A DNA stretch of 64,000 nt. Source: Brevundimonas subvibrioides. Lineage in GTDB: Bacteria > Pseudomonadota > Alphaproteobacteria > Caulobacterales > Caulobacteraceae. Below are positions 58,132 to 64,000 of the stretch, piece after piece; the stretch's first letter is position 1, and the number at the start of each line of letters is the position of its first letter. The position numbers were made by a program, and so were the translations under genes. The DNA lies in NCBI GenBank assembly GCA_002280475.1, contig NCEB01000002.1:104555-168554 (forward strand). Reading direction: 5' to 3'. The notes below the pieces were generated by a model. It was not told where the DNA came from, searched no databases, and saw only the letters and a program-made list of their open reading frames with translations.

Positions 58132-58389
58132 TTACGCCGCCATCCGCCACTCGGTCTCGCCACCGGCGCGCGCCTCGTCCCACAGGGCGTCCTCGTCGGA
58201 GTAGCGGGCCGACGCGCGGGCATCGATCACGTCGATCACCTGTTCTTCCAGCCGGTCCCAGATCACCGCCAGGTCGCCGCAGCCGTCGGCCTCGCACGGC
58301 ACGATCAGATAGCGGTTGGCGGCCACGGCGGCGGCGGGGCTGAAGGCGGGGCCGTTGGTCAGGGTGGGGCGGGCGAACATGCGGGCCAT
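58132..58389 (-). CDS. Hypothetical protein, 85 aa, divergent from the WYL regulator
   Basis: From the ATG at 58389 it has 85 residues: a basic lead (MFARPTLTNGPAFSP), then AANRYLIVPCEADGCGDLAVIWDRLEEQVIDVIDARASARYSDEDALWDEARAGGETEW. No family is recognised. The acidic helical second half suggests a protein-binding or inhibitory role. It shares a 112-base promoter region with the WYL regulator, which contains an 8-bp dyad and a LexA-like box, so both may be damage-responsive. Confidence 0.55.
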   Translation of the reverse strand: MARMFARPTLTNGPAFSPAAAVAANRYLIVPCEADGCGDLAVIWDRLEEQVIDVIDARASARYSDEDALWDEARAGGETEWRMAA

Positions 58390-58441
58390 GAGGTCTGTCT
58401 CCGGGTTCGGCGTCGTGCCGTTGAGAAGATTGTCACACCGT

Positions 58442-58464
58442 GATACGTCAAAATCGGACGTATC
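58442..58464. promoter_or_regulatory. Dyad GATACGTC-N7-GACGTATC in the WYL promoter region
   Basis: A perfect 8-bp inverted repeat with a 7-base spacer lies between the divergent starts at 58389 and 58502. Its size and place suit a dimeric operator, most simply for the WYL regulator itself. Confidence 0.6.
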
Positions 58465-58466
58465 GC

Positions 58467-58481
58467 GTTCCGCCTGCGTTC
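58467..58481 (+). promoter_or_regulatory. Possible LexA-type box before the WYL regulator
   Basis: GTTC-N7-GTTC (58467-58470 and 58478-58481), the same form as the box before ssb, lies 21 bases before the WYL start codon. One or two such matches per strand pair are expected by chance in 64 kb, so only its position makes it credible. Confidence 0.4.
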
Positions 58482-58501
58482 TTTTTCTGCGAGGCCCCTC
58501 T

Positions 58502-59488
58502 ATGCGCCACGACAAGGCGTTCCAGCTGATCGAACTGGCGCGGCGCATGGCGGCTTCGGCCGAGGGTCTGACGCTGGACGACATGGCGCGCGAAATGCAG
58601 GTCGCCCGCCGCACGGCCGAGCGGATGCGCGACGCGGTCCTGTCCCTGTTCCCGACGGCTGAGGAGGTGTTCGACCCGCCCCACAAACGCTGGCGCATCC
58701 GCAGCGGACTGTCGGCCTTCGAACAGGCCCCGACCGCCACCGAGATGCTGGAACTGGCCAAGGCGTCCCAGGCCCTGCGCGCCTCCGGCGAACCGGCCCG
58801 CGCCGCCGCCCTCGACAGTCTGGAGCGCAAGCTGAAATCGGCCATGCGTTCGACCGCGCTCAACCGCATGGCCCCGGACCTCGAAGCTCTGGTTCGCGCC
58901 GAGACCATCGCCGTTCAGGCCGGGCCCCGCCCGACCGCCGATGAAGCCATGCTGACGGCCATTCGCGCCGCCGTCCTGGCTCAGGCTCCCCTGGGCTTCA
59001 CCTACAGCCGCCCGAACGCCGAGCCGCGCCGCCGCGTCGTCGCACCCTGCGGCCTGATGTTCGGCCGCGCCAACTATCTGGTCGCCGCCGATCGCGAGAC
59101 CGGCCGCGTCCAGACCTTCCGCCTCGATCGCATGAGCGCCGTGGAGCGCCAGGACGGCTTCGCCCCCCCGCCCGAGGATTTCGACCTCGCCGCCTTCGCC
59201 GGCCAGTCCTTCGGCATCTATCAGGACCAGGTCGAGGACGTGGTGCTGCGCGTCGCGCCGGGCGAAAAGGCCGCCGAGGCCCGCGGCTGGCGCTGGCATC
59301 CGACGCAGAGCCTGGAGGATCAGCCCGACGGCTCGGTCCTCGTCCGCTTCCGCGCGTCGGGCATGCGCGAACTGGCCTGGCACCTGTTCACCTGGGGCGA
59401 CCAGATCACCATCCTCGCGCCCGACCGGCTGAAGACGGTGATGGCCGAGGAGATCGCGGCGGCGAACCGGGCGCTGGGGACCGCATGA
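58502..59488 (+). CDS. WYL-domain transcriptional regulator (DriD-like candidate)
   Basis: A 328-residue regulator. The N-terminal winged helix (residues 1-62) has KAFQLIELARRMAASAEGLTLDDMAREMQVARRTAERMRDAV. The WYL domain (about 150-225) has FTYSRPNAEPRRRVVAPCGLMFGRANYLVAADRETGRVQTFRLDRMSAVE, and a WCX end domain closes with FRASGMRELAWHLFTWGDQITILAPDRLKTVMAEEI. Size and layout match DriD, the single-stranded-DNA-sensing damage activator of Caulobacter, but many paralogues exist. Its promoter holds an 8-bp dyad and a LexA-like box, and it is divergent from a small gene of unknown function. Confidence 0.88.
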   Translation: MRHDKAFQLIELARRMAASAEGLTLDDMAREMQVARRTAERMRDAVLSLFPTAEEVFDPPHKRWRIRSGLSAFEQAPTATEMLELAKASQALRASGEPARAAALDSLERKLKSAMRSTALNRMAPDLEALVRAETIAVQAGPRPTADEAMLTAIRAAVLAQAPLGFTYSRPNAEPRRRVVAPCGLMFGRANYLVAADRETGRVQTFRLDRMSAVERQDGFAPPPEDFDLAAFAGQSFGIYQDQVEDVVLRVAPGEKAAEARGWRWHPTQSLEDQPDGSVLVRFRASGMRELAWHLFTWGDQITILAPDRLKTVMAEEIAAANRALGTA

Positions 59489-59552
59489 GCAATCCTTAAG
59501 GTGACGCCTGGCCGATCGCGCCCTATCCGGCCGTCAGAACACGGAGGGGACG

Positions 59553-60956
59553 ATGAAGGCGATCCTGACGGCGGTGGCGATCCTCGCCCTGACGGCGACT
59601 GGCGGCGCGGCGGCGACGCAAGAAGAGCCGGTCCGCGCGGCGGTCACCCGCGCCGGCGACGCCTGGGGCCTCGACTACGTCCTGAACCAGGACGCCCCGG
59701 TCTGGGTCTTCCAGCGGTCGGCTTTGCAGGTGCGGCCGGGTCCCCGCCGGCCCTGGCGGCTGGATCAGTGGCGGGTCGAGACGCCCGGCGTCGCGTTGGA
59801 ACGGCACGGTGCCCACGACGTGCTGCGCTCGGTGACCGGCGGGCCCGTCCCCCGCCGCGTCCGCCTGTCGATGCGGCCCCGCGCCGCCGAGCTTGAGGCC
59901 GAATACGCCACCCTGACCTTCTCCGACGGGGCGGTGGCCCTGCCCAGCGGCCAGTTCGACCTGTTCCCCCTGTCGTCGGTCGAGGCCGCCGGCGCTCTGC
60001 CCTCGGACCTGAACGGCGTGACCCACGGCGGCGGCCCGGCCGAGATCACCTGGCGCGACGCCCGTGGCCCGATCCTGTTCCGGGGCGAACGCCACGACGC
60101 CGTCACCGAGACGAACGCCGAGACCTACGTCCTGTTCGGCGACGCCGCCGTGGTCGAGGGCGAGGCCATGACCACGGTCATGGACCCCGCTCTGCCCGCG
60201 TGGATCCCTGCCGCCCTGGGCGAGTTCGCGCCCCGCGTGGCCGCTTTCTATGCCGACCGCCTCGGCCCGGGTCAGACCGATCATCCGACCGTCATGGTCA
60301 GCTGGACCGGCCCGACGCCGAACGTCTATTCCATGGGCGGCAGCGTCATGCCCGGCCTGATCGTGATGAGCTTCGAGGGCACGGGCGTCGTGGAGCCCAG
60401 CGCCGATCTGACCCGGATGGCGCGCTGGTTCATCGGCCACGAGAGCGCGCATTTCTGGCTGGGCCAGACGGTCCGCTACCAGGCCGCGCGGGACGCCTGG
60501 ATCATGGAAGGCGGCGCGGACCTGATGGCCGTCCGCGCGATCCAGGCGCTGGAGCCCGCCTATGACGCCCGCGCCGAGCTGCAGACGTCGGTCGACGACT
60601 GCGTGGCCCTGGCCGCCAACGGCCCGGTCGCGACGGCCGCCGATCGGGGCGAGCACCGGGCGAACTACGCCTGCGGCGCGGTGTGGGGCCTGGTCGCCGA
60701 GGGGGCGATGCGGGCGCGCGGCGGGGACTGGTTCGATTTCGTCCGGGGCCTGCTCGACGCCAACCGCGCCGACGGCGTCCTGACCCGCGACGAGTGGCTG
60801 GCCGCCCTGACCGAGGCCTCCGGCGACCCGTCGCTGGGCGAGGGCATCGCGCGCATGCTGGACCAGACCCCCGATCCCGCCGCCGAGATCGCCCGCCTGT
60901 TCGATCGCGCCGGCGTGGCCTATCGGCGGGAGGACGGTCGGGTCGTCCTGGCATGA
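59553..60956 (+). CDS. Secreted M1-like metallopeptidase (gluzincin)
   Basis: A 467-residue protein with a signal peptide (about residues 1-20). The gluzincin site is complete: H296-E297-x-x-H300 in FIGHESAHFWLGQ and, exactly 18 residues on, E319 in IMEGGADLM, the spacing used by M1 aminopeptidases. The usual GAMEN exopeptidase motif is not seen; NVYSMGGSVMPGLIVMS occupies that place. It may thus be an endopeptidase or have lost exopeptidase activity. The C-terminal half is helical. It appears to be a single-gene unit. Confidence 0.8.
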   Translation: MKAILTAVAILALTATGGAAATQEEPVRAAVTRAGDAWGLDYVLNQDAPVWVFQRSALQVRPGPRRPWRLDQWRVETPGVALERHGAHDVLRSVTGGPVPRRVRLSMRPRAAELEAEYATLTFSDGAVALPSGQFDLFPLSSVEAAGALPSDLNGVTHGGGPAEITWRDARGPILFRGERHDAVTETNAETYVLFGDAAVVEGEAMTTVMDPALPAWIPAALGEFAPRVAAFYADRLGPGQTDHPTVMVSWTGPTPNVYSMGGSVMPGLIVMSFEGTGVVEPSADLTRMARWFIGHESAHFWLGQTVRYQAARDAWIMEGGADLMAVRAIQALEPAYDARAELQTSVDDCVALAANGPVATAADRGEHRANYACGAVWGLVAEGAMRARGGDWFDFVRGLLDANRADGVLTRDEWLAALTEASGDPSLGEGIARMLDQTPDPAAEIARLFDRAGVAYRREDGRVVLA

Positions 60957-60999
60957 CCTACGTCCGATTCTGACGCACCGCCCTGTCATGATCGCCCTC

Positions 61000-61437
61000 A
61001 TGACCGACACAGCCCCCACCGACGACCTCTGGACCCTGGCGCGCGAGGCCTATCTGTCCGGCGCGACCGCCAGCCTCGTTTGCCGCCAGTTCGATCTTGC
61101 CCCCTCCACCTTCTGGCGCCGCGCGGCAGCGGAAGGCTGGCTTCGGCGCGACGCGCCCGCTCCGGCACCCGAGGCGTTCGATCCGGACGCCCCCGTGGAG
61201 ACCGCCGCCGCCAGCCGCGACACCGCCTGGCGGCGGTTCGGGCGCGCGATGGCCCAGGGTCGCGTGGCCGAGGCTGAACGCTGGCTGCGGCTGCACGAGA
61301 CCCTGACGGAACTTGCCCGGCGTGAGGCTGCGGCCGCCCGCGCCGCCGCCGATCCGATCACCCAGGCCATGCGCCGTCGCCTTGATGACCTGACCCAGGA
61401 CTCCTACGGCCACCTCGTCGATGGCGACGCCGCGTGA
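61000..61437 (+). CDS. Helix-turn-helix protein of unknown function, 145 aa
   Basis: From ATG 61000 (12 bases after an in-frame ATG at 60988) the protein opens TDDLWTLAREAYLSGATASLVCRQFDLAPSTFWRRAAAEGW, a helix-turn-helix like those of small terminase or transposase-type DNA-binding proteins. A Pro/Ala linker and a helical second half (AWRRFGRAMAQGRVAEAERWLRLHETLTELARREAAAAR) follow. No phage genes are adjacent, so it is probably a chromosomal regulator or structural DNA binder. Confidence 0.65.
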   Translation: MTDTAPTDDLWTLAREAYLSGATASLVCRQFDLAPSTFWRRAAAEGWLRRDAPAPAPEAFDPDAPVETAAASRDTAWRRFGRAMAQGRVAEAERWLRLHETLTELARREAAAARAAADPITQAMRRRLDDLTQDSYGHLVDGDAA

Positions 61438-61491
61438 GAGAAGTGAGAGTCACTCCCGCGCCCCCGACCGACTCTCACTCCGGCCATGACA

Positions 61492-62928
61492 TCACGCCTC
61501 GCCGAACGGATAGGGGCTGACCGATTTGGACCAGTCGTCGACCTTCAGCGGCCGGTCCACGGGCGGGGCCGCGCGCTGGGCGCACGGGTGGCGATGGCAC
61601 AGGCGACACGCCGGGCCGATGGGCGTGACCTCGGGCGCCGCCAGATCCAGCCCCCGCGCATAGGCCAGCCGCCTGGCCTCCTTCAGCTCGCAGCCCAGGC
61701 CGATGGCCAGGTCATAGCGTTCGCCCTGACCGCCCTGCGCCTGCAACGCGCCCTGACGGTCCACGGTGCGCGCCAGGGTGAACCAGCGGGTCCCGTCCGG
61801 CGTCTCGATGATCTGGGTCACCAGCCGCCCCGGCGTGCGAAAGGCGCTGTGCAGCCTCCACCGGGGGCAGGCCCCGCCGAAGCGGGCGAAGGGAAAGGCG
61901 CCCGAGGCATAGCGTTTGGACACATTGCCCGCCTGATCGACGCGGATCAGAAAGAAGGGCACCCCCCGCGCCGTCGGTCGGCTCAGCGTCGTCAGCCGGT
62001 GCGACACCTGTTCGAACGACACCGAGAACCGCGCCTGCAACCGCGCGATGTCGTATCCCGTCGCCTCGGCCAGCCGCTGGAACGCCGCATAGGGCATCAG
62101 GATGGCCGCCGCGAGGGTGTTGGTCAGCGACACCTTGAGCAGAGCCGCCGTCGCCGCGTCCGGTGCCCGCGCGGCCTCGACCAGGGCGGTCAGCTCCGCC
62201 TCATGCTCGGCCAGGGCCAGCTGATAGACGATGGCGAAGGCCCGGCTGGAGGGATCCAGCGTCTCGGACAGCAGCAGCCTGCGCCGGTGCGGATCGAACC
62301 GCCGCGTCCATTCCACCATGACCTCGGCGGGCATGACCTTGACCGCCAGATTGTGCCGGGTCGCCAGCCGCGCCCGCGCCAGGGCTTCGCACCCCTCGCC
62401 GGTCATGGTGGGGTCCAGCGAGGCGTGCAGCGTCTCGCCCAGCCCGTCCAGTTCGGGGAAATAGTTCGACCGCGCCTGGATCCAGTCGCGCACCCAGTCG
62501 GACGGAGAGGGGCCTTCGGACGCCGCTCCCTCGATCAGGGCCGCGCGCGCCCGGTCCCGCTGTTCGGTGAAGGCGCGGTAAAGGCGCAACAGGGCCTCCG
62601 CCGCCCCGGGGGCTTCCTCGGTCAGGGTCAGCAGTTCGTGACGGGGCGTGTCCAGCCCCTGGAACAGCGGATCGGCCAGCACCTCCGCCAGCGCCTGCTC
62701 GCCCGCCGGCCCGGCTTGCCCCAGCGCCCGCAGATCGACGTCATAGGTCTCGGCCAGCCGCAGCAGCAGCTGCGCCGTGACCGGCCGCTGGTTCCGCTCG
62801 ATGTGGTTCAGATAGCTGGGCGAGACCCCCAGGTCCCCGGCCATCGCCGTCTGCGTCAGCCCCCTCTCGCGCCGCAACCGCTTGAGCCGGGCTCCGAGAA
62901 ACAGTTTGCGATCGGCGGCGACGTCCAT
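61492..62928 (-). CDS. ScfR/RamB-family XRE transcriptional regulator
   Basis: A 478-residue regulator from ATG 62928. The XRE helix-turn-helix lies at residues 9-64 (LGARLKRLRRERGLTQTAMAGDLGVSPSYLNHIERNQRPVTAQLLLRLAETY). The middle is an IrrE/ImmA-like domain without an HExxH site (SSRAFAIVYQLALAEHEAELTAL) and the C-terminus is the ScfR/DUF2083 zinc-type part (CRLCHRHPCAQRAAPP, RFGGACPRWRLHSAF). Such proteins sense acyl-CoA or acetate metabolism and control glyoxylate and propionate genes. It is divergent from isocitrate lyase, which supports that role. Confidence 0.93.
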   Translation of the reverse strand: MDVAADRKLFLGARLKRLRRERGLTQTAMAGDLGVSPSYLNHIERNQRPVTAQLLLRLAETYDVDLRALGQAGPAGEQALAEVLADPLFQGLDTPRHELLTLTEEAPGAAEALLRLYRAFTEQRDRARAALIEGAASEGPSPSDWVRDWIQARSNYFPELDGLGETLHASLDPTMTGEGCEALARARLATRHNLAVKVMPAEVMVEWTRRFDPHRRRLLLSETLDPSSRAFAIVYQLALAEHEAELTALVEAARAPDAATAALLKVSLTNTLAAAILMPYAAFQRLAEATGYDIARLQARFSVSFEQVSHRLTTLSRPTARGVPFFLIRVDQAGNVSKRYASGAFPFARFGGACPRWRLHSAFRTPGRLVTQIIETPDGTRWFTLARTVDRQGALQAQGGQGERYDLAIGLGCELKEARRLAYARGLDLAAPEVTPIGPACRLCHRHPCAQRAAPPVDRPLKVDDWSKSVSPYPFGEA

Positions 62929-62942
62929 CCAGCTTCCCCACC

Positions 62943-63059
62943 GTGCACCCCGGCGAAGGCCGGGGTCCAGATCACGGACTCCGCACTGGAGCGCAGGGCG
63001 ACGGACCCGTGCCCTGCCAATGCGTGCGCTTCTGGACCCCGGCCTTCGCCGGGGTGCGC
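62943..63059. repeat. Long inverted repeat in the ScfR/aceA divergent region
   Basis: GTGCACCCCGGCGAAGGCCG with GGGTCCAG at the left is mirrored by CTGGACCCCGGCCTTCGCCG with GGGTGCGC at the right, about 26 bp of near-perfect pairing. It resembles the 52830-52947 family in plan and in the CGGCGAA...GGTCCAG core. Unusually it lies upstream of both genes, in a promoter region, rather than after a stop codon. Confidence 0.85.
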
Positions 63060-63073
63060 GGAAAGAGGAGAGT

Positions 63074-63111
63074 GTCACACTATGACTAATTCGCCAAGGT
63101 CATATCGTGAC
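63074..63111. promoter_or_regulatory. Two GTCA-N5-TGAC dyads before aceA
   Basis: GTCA-N5-TGAC occurs at 63074-63086 and again at 63099-63111, with centres 25 bases apart, in the only AT-richer part of the ScfR/aceA gap. They are natural candidates for ScfR binding sites and lie 112-149 bases before the aceA start. Confidence 0.5.
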
Positions 63112-63222
63112 AAACTGACATCATCTCAACCGGCCTACCTGTATCAAATCCGACAACCGCGTGTTCTCTAGGGGGAGCCGAGACGACGATCGCCCGGCCG
63201 CATCGACCCGAAAGAGCCCGCC

Positions 63223-64000
63223 ATGACGACCTTCGCCGACCTCGTTCCCGCCCCCGCCGGCCGCTTCGACGGCATCGAGCGCCCCTACACCCCTGAGGAC
63301 GTGCTGCGTCTGCGCGGTTCGGTGCCGATCACCCACACCCTGGCCGAGCGCGGCGCGAACCGCCTGTGGGAGCTGCTGCACTCCGAGCCCTACATCAATG
63401 CGCTCGGTGCCGTGACCGGCAACCAGGCCATGCAGATGGTCCGCGCGGGCCTGAAGGCCATCTATCTGTCGGGCTGGCAGGTCGCCGCCGACGCCAACAC
63501 CGCCGGGGCCATGTATCCGGACCAGTCGCTGTATCCGGCCAACGCCGCGCCCGAGCTGTGCCGCCGCATCAACCGCACCCTGCAGCGCGCCGACCAGATC
63601 GAGCACGCCGAGGGCGGGGCCAAGCGCGACTGGTTCGTGCCGATCGTCGCCGACGCCGAGGCCGGCTTCGGCGGACCGCTGAACAGCTTCGAGATCATGA
63701 AGGCCTTCATCGAGGCGGGCGCCGCCGGCGTCCACTTCGAGGACCAGCTGGCGTCGGAGAAGAAGTGCGGCCACCTGGGCGGCAAGGTGCTGATCCCCAC
63801 CCAGGCGCATGAGCGCAATCTGGTCGCCGCCCGTCTGGCCGCCGACGTCATGGGCACGCCGACCATCACGGTCGCCCGCACCGACGCCGAAAGCGCCCAG
63901 CTGATCACCTCGGACATCGACGAGCGCGATCAGCCCTTCATCGACCGCGAAAACCGCACCCCCGAGGGCTTCTTCCGCCTGAAGGAGGGCACGGGCCTGG
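63223..64000 (+). CDS. aceA: Isocitrate lyase, 5' part
   Basis: Splits isocitrate into succinate and glyoxylate in the glyoxylate bypass. The visible 259 residues begin [22 protein letters not shown] and include [79 protein letters not shown] and the catalytic K180-K181-C182-G183-H184. The frame is open to the window end, so the gene is cut. The divergent ScfR-type gene is its likely regulator, and ppdK at the other end of the window would serve the same gluconeogenic flow. Confidence 0.97.
   Translation, partial: MTTFADLVPAPAGRFDGIERPYTPEDVLRLRGSVPITHTLAERGANRLWELLHSEPYINALGAVTGNQAMQMVRAGLKAIYLSGWQVAADANTAGAMYPDQSLYPANAAPELCRRINRTLQRADQIEHAEGGAKRDWFVPIVADAEAGFGGPLNSFEIMKAFIEAGAAGVHFEDQLASEKKCGHLGGKVLIPTQAHERNLVAARLAADVMGTPTITVARTDAESAQLITSDIDERDQPFIDRENRTPEGFFRLKEGTGL

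Noticed and set aside
61000..61437. Phage small terminase subunit
   Set aside because: Only the helix-turn-helix resembles one. No large terminase or other phage genes are adjacent, and the second half does not fit.

Overview
This is a high-GC chromosomal window from an alphaproteobacterium of the Caulobacterales, most likely Brevundimonas or a close relative. The evidence is a Caulobacter-type flagellin locus (flagellin, FlaG, FlaEY-like protein, a sigma-54 promoter with upstream dyads), a GapR-type nucleoid protein, a TacA-like sigma-54 activator, TTAACCAT (CtrA-type) half-sites, a GTTC-N7-GTTC LexA-type box upstream of ssb, and a GyrA with Ala/Met at the quinolone-determining positions. 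No tRNA, rRNA, CRISPR array or insertion sequence was recognised. Spaces between genes are short and often hold long palindromic repeats.

Region 1 (1-16.1 kb): tail of an M1-peptidase-like membrane protein, ppdK, a PanE-like reductase, a small outer-membrane beta-barrel, a FabY/FabH-type ketosynthase, a two-domain KpsC-like Kdo transferase, a CitE-like/SDR pair, a GNAT enzyme, a tight DUF1285-Nudix-CCA transferase operon, an EEP-family enzyme, DUF4112, and an ECF sigma/anti-sigma pair with a recognisable ECF-type promoter.

Region 2 (16.4-24.7 kb): a compact phage-derived looking cassette (DUF2793 glycine-rich tail protein, a 57-aa protein, a holin-like membrane protein, an M15 endolysin, and a nested Rz/Rz1-like spanin pair) lies against the flagellin locus. 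That locus holds the FlaEY-like protein, a flagellin broken by a missing 32 nt, FlaG and an intact flagellin under a sigma-54 promoter with three CGGCA-N5-TGCCG dyads.

Region 3 (24.7-43.7 kb): a two-gene envelope operon, ssb, a VapBC-type module, a DMT exporter, sodC, gyrA, panD, a kinase-regulator-regulator/kinase-Nudix operon, csbD behind an EcfG-like promoter, exbD, folE, cysS, an MltB-like lytic transglycosylase, rpmJ and gapR. A short hairpin element recurs directly upstream of rpmJ, gapR and the ketosynthase gene, with paired base changes in its stem.

Region 4 (43.7-64 kb): a TonB-dependent receptor with a glycine/proline-rich insert, the TacA-like regulator, a DUF4153 membrane protein, an M3 oligopeptidase, cytochrome oxidase subunit IV with an odd in-frame upstream extension, and the proton-translocating transhydrogenase operon (pntAA-pntAB-pntB) with four extra genes including a complete MntA-HepT toxin-antitoxin pair between its subunits. 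It ends with a WYL regulator with a divergent promoter carrying a dyad and a LexA-like box, an M1-like secreted peptidase, and an ScfR/RamB-type regulator divergent from isocitrate lyase (aceA, cut by the window end).
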